Shown in pieces: positions 1 to 11,930 of a stretch of DNA of 64,000 nt (the stretch's first letter is position 1; every line of letters starts with the position of its first letter). Origin of the DNA: Drechmeria coniospora (Eukaryota > Ascomycota > Sordariomycetes > Hypocreales > Ophiocordycipitaceae); the NCBI RefSeq assembly GCF_001625195.1, contig NC_054390.1:3496027-3560026 (forward strand). The letters run 5' to 3'. A program made the position numbers and the translations under genes. The notes under the pieces were generated by a model that worked only from the letters and a program-made list of their open reading frames with translations, was not told the origin of the DNA and did not search any database.

Positions 1-570
1 GCGTCGTCGCACGACCCGCTTTGTCCAATGGGCAGAGGACAACCTTTCGCTGACGCGAGGTACAGGCTACGCGCCTGAGAAGATTCAGTACGGCATTGAC
101 CGATACGTCAACGAGACCCGTCGCCTCTACCGCACCTTGGACACCCATCTGTCCAAGGCGCCCCACGGATTCCTCGTCGGCGACCGCTTGACCATTGCCG
201 ACATCTCCTGCTGGGGCTGGGTCGCCGCCCACGGTACGTTCATGGCTGCCCGCCCCTCTCTGCATGCGTCGCACCACCACGGCCATCATCGACGCCCTTC
301 CACCTCCGCTCGACCCCCCGCCAGCAGGACCTATCGCTAACGAAAGGAGCGACAGCCTGGGCCGGTGTCAGTCTCGATGAATTCACCCACCTCGAAACTT
401 GGCTCCAGAAGCTCTTGAAGCGGCCGGGCTTCGAAAAGGGCCGCAACGTGCCATCGGCCCACACCGTCTTCGACAATAACAAGCTGACGGAGGAGGAGTT
501 GGACAAGAAGGCCGTCGAGGCGAGAACTTGGGTCCAGGGCGGCATGAAGAACGATGCAGCGGCCAAGTAG
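1..570 (+). CDS. Glutathione S-transferase, C-terminal part (5' end outside window)
   Basis: The visible part is the all-alpha C-terminal domain of a fungal Ure2/GstB-like glutathione S-transferase, an enzyme that conjugates glutathione to electrophiles in the cytosol. Exon 1 runs to 233 and exon 2 covers 356-570, ending with TAG at 568-570. The 122-bp intron (234-355) has a GTACGT donor, a GCTAAC branch site and a CAG acceptor. Seen in the protein: YAPEKIQYGIDRY, then GFLVGDRLTIADISCWGWVA, the conserved helix-6 signature, and the family tail GFEKGRNVPS. Oddity: bases 1-63 read best in frame 1, where PMGRGQPF resembles a conserved GST segment. From about 70 on, frame 2 is correct, so a small frameshift or an unseen intron boundary lies near 60-72. 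The gene is convergent with the decarboxylase that follows. Family assignment is secure; substrate is unknown. Confidence 0.85.
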
Positions 571-789
571 TCATGGAGAGTGGAGCGCCTCAAGGCCTTT
601 GGCCGCTACGCGACAGGCGAGGAGGGCCGGATGATGCTGCGACAACAGCACAACGGCACGCAGCAGCCACGGGTTTGCCATCCCTTGCCATGGCACGTTT
701 GGTTGGTAGCCAAGTAGGAAAACAGAGACGGAATTTGATGGAAATGGGGACGCCTCGCAGCGTCATCTGCTATGCTTGCTGTGTTGCCT

Positions 790-2537
790 TCATCCCTTGA
801 CGACGGCGAGCTTGCCCCTCACCGGCACGTTCGTCGTCCTCCCGATGGCCGGAAATCCGTCAACCTCGACGCCCTCGCGGAAGAGCAAGCAGTGGCTCGA
901 ACCGCCAAAGTGAAACATGCCCAGCTCGTCGCCCTTCTTGATCTTCTGACCCTCCCGCACCGTGATGTCGCACGTGCTCACCTCGTCCATGCCGACGCCG
1001 ACAAAGGCCATCAGTCCGATGCGCGGGTTGTCGGCGTCGATGAAGATGACGGCCCGCGTCGCGAGCGCCGAGAGGTATCCCTGCGCGACGACGATGCCCT
1101 TTGTGTCGATCTCGTGCACCGACGGATCGCCGAGGCCCTCGAAGAGCGGCTCGCTAAAGTAGGTGCCGTCCTGCACGAACGCCCGCCGCACCGTCCCGCT
1201 CACGGGCGAGTGCCACCGGTGGTACGACAGCGCCGAGAGGAAGGCCTGGTAGACCGTGCCGCCGGCGAAGTGCTCGTGCGCGAGCGGGTCGTGCGCGAGC
1301 ATATCGAGCGGCGAGTAGGGCTGTCCTTTGATGAAGAACTTGTCGCGTAGATGAACGCCGCGGACGAGGTTGTACACCTTGGATTCGCACGCGTTGGCGA
1401 TGACGTTGTCATCCTCGGGCGAGGCCACCGGACGTGCCTCGTCGCGCACCCGACGAGTGAAGAAGTCTTTCGTTCGTGACCGTCAGCGGGTCCATGTTCA
1501 AAAAGGGGGCCTAGGGGGGCCTTGCGTACCATCCCACGACTTGAAGCCGTAATGCTTCGACGTCGGATCGCAGATGTACATGTCCTCGAACCGGTGGGAC
1601 GTGTTGTTCGGCGCGTTCGCCACCTCCATGAGGTCCCCCAGTCCCGTCTTTCCGAACCAGCAGGTGATGCGGTCGCCGAGCACCTCGGCCGACGCCGGCG
1701 TCTACCATGTCGTCCGTCCATCAGCTCCGCCGTGCACATCAGGCACCAAGACGAAGAAGCGGAAACGTACCTGGAGATACTTTCCCCACTCGTTCAGCAC
1801 CCTTTTCAGCATCCGGTTCACGTCGGGGTCGAGAAAGGCGGCATGTCCACTGCCATCGATCATCAATCAGCAACAGCCTTGGGTCTGCCTGACCTCGTCT
1901 CCCTCACGAAATGGCGCGCACAGACGCAAGCCGGGAAGCTTGGCTCTGCATGGCTTGGCCCTGGACGGAGAGATGGACGGGAGGGCTGTGTGCATACCTC
2001 GCTGTACCCATTGCGTAGTCGAAAATGGCGCTCATCGGCACGCCGACGACGCCGGCGAGCTCCGCCTCATCCGTCCATTCGGGTGCCCGGGTGACGATGT
2101 GATTGAGCACCTGCAGCATCTGCTTGTAGTCGCGAATCTGCTTCATGCCCGCCGGGTCACGCCAGTACGGATGCTTGCGCGGGATCTCGTCAAACATCTG
2201 GACAAAGTACATGTAGATCCTCGGCGTGCCTTCGATGAAGTCCTTGAACGCCGTCACGGCCGGCGTCAGCGTCTCCGCCGGGTGGGCGTCCACGTGCCGG
2301 GTTACGTGTTGAAGGAACGCGCGGTGCACTCTGTGGTCGGCTGGGAGCCAGGCGCCCGCCCTTGCCGCCGTCGATGACGAGTTAGTCGCTGTCTTCTTGA
2401 GCGAGAAGGGAACGGGACGGGGAGGGAGAAGGACGGAAATTGGAGAGGGCCACGAAATATGCGGTGAGGTGCGCTGCGTACTTGTGAACCCGAAAGTGCG
2501 CTGGAATCTCATGACTATCGCCGTGTTGGACAACCAT
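790..2537 (-). CDS. PsiD-like / phosphatidylserine decarboxylase family enzyme
   Basis: Modelled as five exons: 2537-2482, 2360-1998, 1849-1771, 1701-1530 and 1466-790, giving 448 aa. All introns are GT-AG (121, 148, 69 and 63 bp) and phases agree throughout. The start at 2537 was chosen because it joins in frame to AGAWLPADHRVH in exon 2. The N-terminal half matches the accessory domain found in PsiD-type decarboxylases. The C-terminal half is the PSD catalytic domain, with YHRWHSPVSGTV (residues about 305-316) and the self-cleavage site in GMFHFGGSSH (GGSS about 411-414). Family knowledge: such pyruvoyl enzymes cut themselves before the serine, and cytosolic members of this length (PsiD is 439 aa) decarboxylate L-tryptophan or related amino acids rather than phosphatidylserine. 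No transmembrane or mitochondrial leader is seen. The substrate (tryptophan, another aromatic acid or phosphatidylserine) is inferred, not shown. Confidence 0.85.
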
Positions 2538-4020
2538 GATGTCGGTATCGTCGGCTTCGAGAGGAGGAGCTGGGTTGATGGGCTGAGATCAGTATAATAT
2601 CAAGCACGGTATGGGTAAGAAGCGTCGAGTAACGGGAAGCTGTCATGCTCAAGAAAAAGCCTCTTCCTGCGGCCCTCCTCCTCGCTACATATATACATGT
2701 ACAAGTGCATACAGCTTGTCTGCATACGCATTGTACTCGCATATACGTGTATGCATGCTTGTATCCGTACTACTGACTGTCGGTGTGCCCAGACTACCTG
2801 CATCGGTCCATGATGTCAACGCTTACCCTTCTCACCGTCACACGGAAAAGCACGACGAACGCAGGGGGGCCGTTCGAATTCGCCACGGTAGTTGCCGCCG
2901 TGGAAATGCGACGCTCCATCGGCACGGGTGAAACGCACGGCGATCGTACGTGCCAGCCCAGCAATCAACGCTGTGTTCCCGCAACCGGCTGGCCAGATTC
3001 ACATGCCTACATTTCCCCCATCTAACTGGTCAAGTGTTCCCGCAACAATGAAGGACGGCATTCATCCTGCCATGGTGCGTCGTATCGTGTCGCTTCGCTT
3101 CCATCGTCGAGTCTCTTGCTGTTTCGGTCGGCCTTCGGCTCCGATGGGCAAACACAGATGAGGTGGATGCAACCTCGTCTCCTCCTCTCTCACCATGCGT
3201 GTTCGAGCTTCGGCGCTGACGGACGGAACACGGAACTGACTGACCTCCACTCGTGTCCAATATTGTCGCTATCTACTACCGAGTACCGAATGCACGACAG
3301 GGTCCAGCCCCGGTCCGAGATAACATGGGGAGCCGTCTGTGCCGCGAATCGAATGCCTCCAGTCCCGAGTCAGTCCCGGCAACAATCCGCCTCGCATCCT
3401 TCTATCCTCGCTAGAGGGGGTATCTATGCCACATCACCTGACCCTCGACTCGTCGCGCCCCCTTCTCTCCGCCGTGCTTGGATGCGTGCAACGTATGCAG
3501 CACAGCGACCTGCCTCGCGAGTCGGAACACTCGCAGGCGCGGACCACGATCCGACCTCGCCCGAAATCCACCACGACACCAAGCTGGGTGCCAACAATGC
3601 TGTGATGCGAGGGCAAAAACAAAGGAGAATGAAGCAAGAAGGGAACAAAGAAAAGGGGGGTCATTGTACGACTGTGACGCGTACATGCAGTTCGCTCCGG
3701 GAGCTAGGCAAGGTGCAATGCATCGTGAGCTATGAGCCGTGAGCCGTCGTCCAACGAACTCGTACCCGAGCGGGCGCAATGGGCTGGCCCGATCAGTCGG
3801 CATAAAAAAAGCAAGGAAACAAAACGGGCAGCGACGGTTGTCGCCACCATGGCAGTGGGCTGAGTCGAAAGAGTGACGTGGCGCGGCGGCCGAAGTCTGC
3901 AGCGGCAAGGGAATCGATAGTCGTAACTTCGTCAAAACATCTCGTCGGCCCATCCGGGGTCGACGAAACCTCGAGCGCCAAAGGTTGCGCGAGCTGGCGG
4001 GGTATCCTTCTCGCCTCGCC
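2538..4020. other. Intergenic, no supported gene
   Basis: Short open frames on both strands have no recognisable domain, splice logic or codon bias. A TGTAC/ATGTAC-rich patch lies near 2690-2770. The stretch holds the promoter side of the PsiD-like gene and the 3' flank of the TeaR-like gene. Confidence 0.6.
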
Positions 4021-5705
4021 TCACATGACGACGCAGCAGCCGCAGCCACGCTTCCCGGCGGCGGCTTGGCTCTCCGTCACGCGCAAGACGTCATCCTGCC
4101 CTTGCGCCTGCAGAGGCTGCGCCGACGCCGGCGGCGGCGAGCCGGGAGCCCAGGGGTTGGGTGTGTCGGAGATCCGGGGCATGGTCGAGTAGGAGCCCTG
4201 GCGCGCCTTGGTGCTTGCGAGGCCGGACTTGAGCGGCCATTCGGCCGAATTCTCACCGTCGCTCTCGGGCTCTGCCTCGCCCTCGCCGTTCGGCCGAGCG
4301 CCCGGCTCCGGCGACCTGGGAAACTCGTGGTGGTTGAGGGGGCGGAACTCCTTGTCGTACGTGTCGCCGAACTTGCCCTCCTTCTCCCACCTCTCCTGCT
4401 GCAGTCGTCGAGCGACGGTCGGGAGAAGTTGCTGGTCGGGAGGCAGCCTCGGGTCGGGCTTGTACGCGTTGATCATCCACGGCGGATCACCCTCCGGGTG
4501 CCTCGTCGCCGAGGAATGCTCGCCGGCCTTGGTCACGGGTCGCGCACCGTTCGAGTCTCTGTTGGATCCGTTCCGCGTCTTGGGCCGCCCGACAACCGGG
4601 CCAGTCTTGGAGGCGGTCGAGGATTTGCGCGTCGTGCTTGTCGCATTCTTCTTCGGCGATGTCTCCGTCGCGGCCTTCTTTCCCGGCCCTCGTATTCCGA
4701 GACCGCCGCCCTGGTCAGCGACGGAAAGACTGCCGCTTCTGGAGCGTGCCTTGGGGTGCGGAATCCCATCGCCTTCGCCCGTCTCCCCCATCCTCCGCAC
4801 CGCAGGCGATCCGCGCTCGAGGCAGTCGACGGGGATCGGCACCGGGCTCGTCTTGGCCAAGGGGATCCGGCTGCCGCCCCGGACGCCGTTGGAGGCAAAG
4901 TAGGCTGCCGCCTCGGCTTGGGCAATCTCTTGGGGGCTCCGCAAGTCCCAATGCGGCGAGTTCGGCTCCGAGGCCGACTGCTCGATCGAGGAAGAGTCCT
5001 TCCAAGGGCGAGCGTTGCCCATGTCGGCCGAGCTGGTTCCTCGGCCGAGCCGATTCTGGCTGCGCTCCCGCCTCTGCTTGCTGCTCGCTCTCGATCGTGG
5101 CACGAAGAGGCCGGCGGCCTGGAGCTCGGCGTTTTCGATCCTGGCCAGCTTGTCTCGGTGGATCCATTTGGAGTCGTCCTCGCCGCCTGCCTTGGGCGGC
5201 GGGCTTTGGTCCATTTCCTCGTTGCTGTCGTCGGCCACGTCCGGTTGGCCGCGCCCCTGCCTGCCGGCGGCCGCTCGGCCAGCCTTGCCTTGGATGGACA
5301 GCGGCGGCGAGAGGACACGGTCGCTGGCGGCCGGCTCCCAGCGAGGCGTCTCCTTCGACTTGTCGGACGAGGTCATCACGCCGGCTCCAAAGTCAAACCC
5401 GTGGTCGGCACCGGGCTGGAAGGAAGAGGAGAGAGAGATGCCGTTCTGCTCGGGGGGAGGGTGCCTCCTATCCTGGTGAACGCGGGTCACGGCCCCGGTC
5501 TTTTCATGGACCGCCTGCGAGCAAACAAGATCCTTGTCAGCGCACGATCGACTTGCTGCAGCGGCCCTTCGGAGCGGAACGACGGGCGGAGAGAACGCAC
5601 CTCGAAGTCGGCGGCGGAGAATTCCCAGAGAGCCTCCTCCTCGCCATTGTTGCTGCTCGGGGGCGTCAAAGCGGCGGCAGCGGGCGCCGTGGAAATGGCA
5701 GCCAT
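4021..5705 (-). CDS. teaR: TeaR-like prenylated cell-polarity marker
   Basis: Two exons, 5705-5601 and 5514-4021 (intron 86 bp, GTGCGT donor, CTCGCAG acceptor, phase 0), give 532 aa. The N-terminus holds a compact block, ALWEFSAADFE, and the rest is long, hydrophilic and low in complexity (Ser, Pro, Arg and Lys rich). A more conserved segment near PWMINAYKPDPRLPPDQQ and DKEFRPLNHHEFP follows. The C-terminus is GCGCCVVM, in which the last four residues CVVM form a CaaX box, with neighbouring cysteines that could be palmitoylated. In Aspergillus, TeaR is a prenylated plasma-membrane receptor that anchors TeaA and microtubule plus ends at hyphal tips. The assignment rests on the CaaX end, the N-terminal block and general architecture. 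A different CaaX scaffold is possible. The long opposite-strand frame in the same interval is a shadow. Confidence 0.72.
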
Positions 5706-8700
5706 GACGACGGTGTCGGTGATTGGGGCCCCCGCCGCCCCTTATCGTGCGAGCGTCGTCCGTTGATTGCGTCGTCGAATGGATCGAGGGCGAGAGTGCG
5801 AGGGCGTGAGACGATCGGGCGGATGATGGCCGGTGCTGCCAACGAGGAGCCCGACGGAGGGGTCCAAACCAGAGGGCCGACGGAGACGGCGTCGTGGCCC
5901 GCGGATTGCGGGATTCGCTGGGAGGATGGGTGGATGGACGGGTGTATCTGCACCGTACGGCGAGGCGAAGGAGCCTTCCGCCTGCCTGGGGGAGTTGGCA
6001 CGACGCAGCAGGCAGCGGATTTTTGTGACGAGGAATCCACCGCGCTGCACCTCTTCGCTGCTTCGAGCGGGTCGACTGTCGGTGGTCGGAAACGAGTGAA
6101 CGAGGAGTCCGTCCGGAAGGGGCTGTGCATGAGCTGGCGGGACGAGGCGAAGGAAAGTCGGAGGAGTCGTCGAGGCGTAGGGGCGAGTTGAGAATTGTTT
6201 CCGCCGCTGAAATGGACGGACAGCTTGGACTTGGGGAAACGTTCTCCCAACTTTGGTGGATGCTCCGCAGGAGGACCGTTGCCCGAAAATGAGGCACCTA
6301 GCCGCAGCCTCCTGGTTCTCCTTGGGACCGTTAGCACAGCACTCGTTCGTACCTAGTAATTAGTTCCTACCCCGTACTTCGTTAGCGAGGTACCTGCGGC
6401 CCCTCGCCGAAATTGGGACGAGTAGGGGACAAATCATGGCTGTCATTGAGCCAGCGGCCGAAGACGCTAAACGACCCTGCTTGGATTGCACCCGAGTACA
6501 AGCACAGTACATGTACGGAGTACTCCGAGCGTACAGTACTTGTTTGCATGTACATGTACTGATAAGCTTGTGCACTTGTACTCCGTACTGCGTACTCCGT
6601 ACGTACAACGTGCATGAACTATGCACACCTCCATGCAAGGAAGTAAGTGTACAACGTGCTACAGCACTCCTACGTACCAGGTACGCCCAAGTACGTGTGC
6701 AGTTGCTAGTTTGCGGTACCACAGGTGTACAGCGCGCAGCCCATGTTCAAGTGCAGTGCATCATTGATTCATTGCTGCTGTCGCCCGTATGGCCACTGCG
6801 TTCGGTTTCTGCTGGCATAGGGCCAAGACTCTTTGTCGAATGAACTGCACGACAAGAGACGATTATTCTGGACGGATCGAACGGCTCCGTTCCGTCTGCT
6901 CGTGCTCCGCACGGTTTGCTTGCATGTGTTCCTCGTGGCCGTCAGTAGCCGGTAACCACGTGCAAGTGTCCGAGGTAGGTGTTTCGAACATGTAGCAAGT
7001 ACTGTTACTTACTCCGTACAGTACAACTACACCCGCACAACTATACACGTGTACTCCGTACTCCGTAAAAGTACTCTTGTACTCTTGTACTTACAGTACT
7101 CGGTGCGTTGTAAGTAGTAATTACGTACTGTACATGTAGTAGTACCTACTTGTGCTCCGTAAATGTACGCTGTATTTGCAGTAGGTGTAGGCACAAGTAC
7201 GTGTACTTTCATTACTGTATGGAGTAATCCGTCCCATCACGAGCACAGTACAGGAACTTGTACGCAGATGAATGGCAAGTCAATGGCGGTGCATCGTTTG
7301 GTAATCCACTTGTCAGCTCTCCCCAGCATCGTTCCCTTGCCTAGCACCGTCCAGCACGGTGAGCAATGCACCACGCGTGCACGCGTGCTGCGAAAGAACC
7401 ATTTGCACGTCCTGCCTCCATGTGTGCATGGATGCCATCCTTGACTCGGCATCTTCTTCATGGACCGAACGGTGCAAGGGCGTCCCCCCCTCCCGATCTC
7501 GCCGCTCACCATCACGGGCCAAGGGTAGCCACCGAAACTTTCGCACGACGAGGCTGTTGCCGGCGATACGGAAGGCTGCGAGCAAATGTCGTCTCTACAA
7601 CCAACACAACTGGCGTCGGCGGCGTCAGGAGGCATCGTGCGACAGTGAAGGAGATGCTTCGCACTCCGTACGGCACCTTGATTCGCTTGCCGAATCAGTA
7701 GGCATTCGAACAGACATCCTGCCCTCGTCTGTGGGTTTTCTTCGTCCGAGCCCTCGCCGAAACTTCATGGTTCCCTGTCCAGGCATGCGGCTGAGGTCTT
7801 GCGACAGTCTCCGGCTCACGCTCAGGCCCGAGAGCTTCGTTCCATCCACCTGTGTGTACACTGTACTCCGTACGTCTGGATGATTATATGCAGGATGACA
7901 GGGGCAACGCCCGTGAATGCTGGCCTGCGAGATGCACCCCGGCGGGCAACCCCTTCTCCCCTCCTGCATCGATGGCCAAGATCTGTCAGCCCATGGACTC
8001 CTGCCTCGTTTTGCAGCATCTCGATTCGGGCGTCAACGCCAGGTCACCGACGGACGCGTTCAGACTTTACCGTGCAGGCAGGCTGCCATTGCCCGGGTCT
8101 GAGTACGAAAATGGGTCGTACACGTTCACCGCGTCGTACGAGCATCTTGTGCTCCGTGCTCGCCGTCTGTGCGCTTCAACAACGTTGTAGCAGTACGTCT
8201 TAATCGTCCTGTTGCAGCATCGAAATTCCCAGCCATTTTCCACCACTCGGCACCAACACAACTCGCCATGTCGTCTCGGCCTGGTCATTACCATGCCGGA
8301 TTCTTCCTCACCTGGCGTCATGGCCCGAAATTGCGCCCCGTTCTTCCCCCCACCAGCGACGTGCGATGCTGCACGATCATCTCGGCAGCGAATGGTTACC
8401 TCGGTGACGAATCCATTCTCAGAGGGGCGCGCAGTCCGCATCGGGAATCCTGCATCCGGTCCATGATCAGTCAAGGGTGAACGTGCGCCGACGAGTTGTC
8501 GGTCGGGCATCCGCCGGTTTGACCTACCGCCCACTGGTGCGGACGAGCCCTTGTAGCACGGACAAGCATCTCGTCGAGTGGCGGAGTCGAGTGCGTGCCT
8601 GGCGACCCGGTCCGTCGTGATGACCGAACTAGCCTCCTCGTGCGCAGCGCCCGAGTTGCCGTCTTCATACGAGATCTCGTGTCCAGAGAGGCGGCCGACG

Positions 8701-10545
8701 TGCGTGCTCTTTCAATGCCATGGCGGAGGACGGTTTGATCGATGCATGGTGCGCAATACCCACCTGTGGACGGCCCGGATGACATGCTTCCGTCGTGATG
8801 GACAAGGTGCCCGCAACAGTACAAATGGACACGGCGTCTCGACTCTGCATCTCCCTCCCCCCAGCTGGTCTCGGCTCGGCCCATCGATGCAAGAGTCCAC
8901 CGAAGACTCCGACTGTTGCATATCATTGGACGTATAGGCACGCGTTCCGTGCACTCAAATGCACGCACACCCACTCCGTACATGTACAGAATTGCACAAG
9001 TACAATAGGTCTTGTTGGATGTTGGCGGCTCTTGGTCAACAACCGTCGCTGCCCGTACGCCGTAGGCGATGGGTATATGGCAGCATATGGCAGCTTGTAC
9101 GGATGCACCGGTCCAGAGCATCCTTTGCCAGAAGCAAATCTCATGAGAGGCTGCGTCACCGATGGCAGCAAGAGCCTGTCCCAAACAAAGCTGTGCGAGC
9201 AGCCACGAAGCGGGGGTAATTGCCCATCATGACCCCTCCATTGCAGGAGACGGGTCATTTTCGCCGAGTATGCACCCTGGACGGTTTCCTGCACTGTGCC
9301 GGTGCGCGAAGGTACGTGCAACGACGACGACGCGACACACCCAATTCCATGTATTGTACAAGCACATGTACAGTACGGTCTGCTTCAGAGGCACGGTGGT
9401 GGCGAACTGGTGGTGTTGTGGCGGTCACAAAGTAGCCAGCAGAAGGGGCCCGAGCGAAGACATTCTCGCTGCTAGGCACTGGAGTTTTCTGCAACACGTC
9501 GAGTCTTGAGTACTGTATTATGTGCATGCGCGCGTTCATGTGCGATTTTTTTTTTCACCATGGACCGTACGAGTCGCGTTGACGTATACTTTTCTTTTGG
9601 AGACGAACAAGGACACGGCGCCGACGTTCATCATCTCGATGCCTGATTACGGCGCTCGATGAGAAGCAGCAGCGGCAGAGACGGACTTGATACATACCTA
9701 GTATTATATCGGTGCTGTAACTGCGGGGTACGAAGCGAACAAAGAGCACTCCGTACAATCTATTAGTACATTAAGTTTGCACGGTCGGCGTTTACTGGTA
9801 CGGCCACGAGCGAGTGAGTGCATGTACCCCTAGTCTCCTACAAATGCTCGCGCATGTTCACATACAGTACAAGTAATATAGTGCTCTGGTCAGAGAGTAC
9901 GCCGTACTACGGAGTACTGTCGTATGGCTTGTCGTGGAAGGTTACTACCAGGTAAGTAGGGACCTAGCACCAAGTAGGTACTAAGGCAATGGATGTTGAC
10001 CCGATCTCTCAAGTGTTTGACGACATCATGGACAAAACGTAAGCTAGAAGTTGTCCGTAGTGCAGGTCCGTTGTGCAGGCAATGTCTTTTGCACTCCGCT
10101 TGCGTGCCATCTCTAGCTTCGTCCGACTGTCGTTTGATCAAGTTTCACAAATTCCAATCCCAAGTCCACGCAATGCCTGCTTGAATCAACGCCCTGTTTA
10201 GAGTCATGGTACTGTTCGCGGTCTGCACACCGCTTGGTGTCGTCAATGGCAAGTGCATGTACGGGGGAGTCTACGGGCATGGCACAGCGACAACCACTAC
10301 CTAGGACCAGTACATGCACGTTGGGCACTAGGTATTACCAAGGTAGCGATTAGGGTAGTAGACACCTACAGCAACGACAAGTACTGCATTCTGTACCTAC
10401 TGCGGAGCACAGTGGTCTGTACCTACTACGGAGCACAGTACCGGTAGTCATCCTGCTACTGTGGGCTTGAGGGGATTCTCCGTTGACCCAGCGAGCAAGC
10501 GACTGGCTGGCGGTTCATCATGGACATCAGGGACGATTCCACGAC
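5706..10545. repeat. 4.8-kb intergenic island with GTAC-rich low-complexity DNA
   Basis: No convincing gene was found: candidate frames are short, overlap on both strands and lack known motifs or plausible introns. 5706-6300 is the TeaR-like promoter/leader. From 6480 to 7220 and 9300 to 10450 the sequence is full of GTAC, TACATGTAC, GTACTCCGTAC and GTACGGAGTAC words (for example near 6510, 6585, 7050, 7862 and 9912), also seen in other islands of this window. Confidence 0.6.
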
Positions 10546-11930
10546 ATGGCATCACCCAAGACGCGGCGGACACGAATTGTCTGCATCTCAGACACGCACA
10601 ACCACGCCTTTGGCCTGCCCAAAGGGGACGTGCTGATTCACGCAGGAGACATCACCAACCAGGGGAGCTATTCCGAGGTACATGCACTGTATTCTCTACG
10701 AACTGGTGACGTGATGCCCGCCACCCACCAATGCATCTGCACCCGCCTCGTCCTCGTGCCCTCGTGTCCCCCGCTACGTCGAGGCAGTCAGGCATGACGG
10801 GAAGGAAGGTGACGATGATTCTGATGCGCTGCCTAGCTTTCCAAGGCCATCAAGTGGCTGGAAGATGCCGACTTTCAAGCCAAGATTGTCGTCGCCGGTA
10901 TTCTCCGCAGGCCAACTCGCGGGGTTCCTCACGATACGGACGCTGACATTGGTCGGCAGGAAATCACGACATTACCTTGGACGCCGAATTTTACACCAAG
11001 CATGGCCACTTGTTCCATAACCAAGTCTCTCAGAACCCAGCATCGTGCCTCGCGCTCGTTGCCTCCTCGCCCTCCGTCACCTACCTCGCCCACGAGGCCA
11101 CGACGATCCGGCTGCAGTCCCCGACAGGACCGCGTACAGAGTTCACGGTATTCGGCTCGCCTTACTCGCCGCGCCACGGCGTGTGGGCGTTCCATTACGA
11201 CTCTCCCAACGGTCCTTCCTCCGCCGACGCGGACCTCACGGCACTGTGGGAGCGCATCCCTCTGCAGGCCGACATTGTCGTCACCCACACGCCGCCCCGG
11301 ACGCACCGCGACGACGCCGACGACGGCGAAAGGACGGGTTGTGAGGCGCTCAGACGCGCCCTCTGGCGGGTGAGGCCAAAGCTCGCCGTCTGCGGTCACA
11401 TTCACGACGGTCGGGGGGCCGAGCGCGTGACCTGGGATCTGCATGAGCCGAACGTCGCCTACGCGGAGAAGGGCACCATCCTCTGGACGGACGCCGGAGA
11501 GGGCAACAAGAAGCTTAGCCTCATCGACCTCACCGGTAAACATTCACGCCCGCTCGACAATGATGGCACCGACCCATCTCGTACAAGGACGAGCACGGCA
11601 CCGTCGTCGGAGCACCATGACCTTGCTCAATCAAGCCCATCACCGGCCTCGCCGTCTTCTGCTGGAGACACTTTGGAGCCGGGCTCTAGGACAGAAGCTG
11701 GTCGCGAGGTCGCTTGCAAGGGACATGGACTGGCCGGAGACCCAAACGCGGCACCGTGGGATTGCGAAGCTCTCGTCGGACGAATGGGACGCAAGGAGAC
11801 GTGTGTCGTCAACGCGGCGATTATGAAGAGCAGCTATCCGCACGCCGGCGGGAAGAAATTCCACAAGCCCATCGTCGTCGACGTTGACTTGCCAGTTTGG
11901 GAGCAAGCCTCGACGGACGACGTGGCATGA
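10546..11930 (+). CDS. Calcineurin-like metallophosphoesterase (MPPED-like)
   Basis: Three exons: 10546-10677, 10846-10897 and 10960-11930 (introns 168 and 62 bp, GT-AG), 384 aa. The metal-binding motifs of the calcineurin-like phosphoesterase fold are all present in order: SDTHN (Asp16, His18), HAGDI (Asp35), AGNHD (Asn63, His64; assembled across intron 2), VVTHTPP and CGHIHDG. This places it with the short MPPED2/UPF0046-like group that hydrolyses phosphomonoesters or diesters with two bound metal ions. The C-terminus GRMGRKETCVVNAAIM followed by KPIVVDVDLPVWE is typical of the fungal members, which supports reading through 11540-11800 without an intron. The segment between about residues 255 and 300 is Ser/Pro/Thr rich and poorly conserved in appearance. 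Substrate is unknown. No functional link to neighbours is evident. Confidence 0.9.

Noticed and set aside
790..2537. Psilocybin-type cluster around the PsiD-like gene
   Set aside because: No neighbouring kinase, methyltransferase or P450; the adjacent genes are a GST and a polarity marker.
3985..5766. 593-codon plus-strand frame over the TeaR-like gene
   Set aside because: It is an antisense shadow. The minus strand has the conserved N-terminal block, a good intron and a CaaX end.
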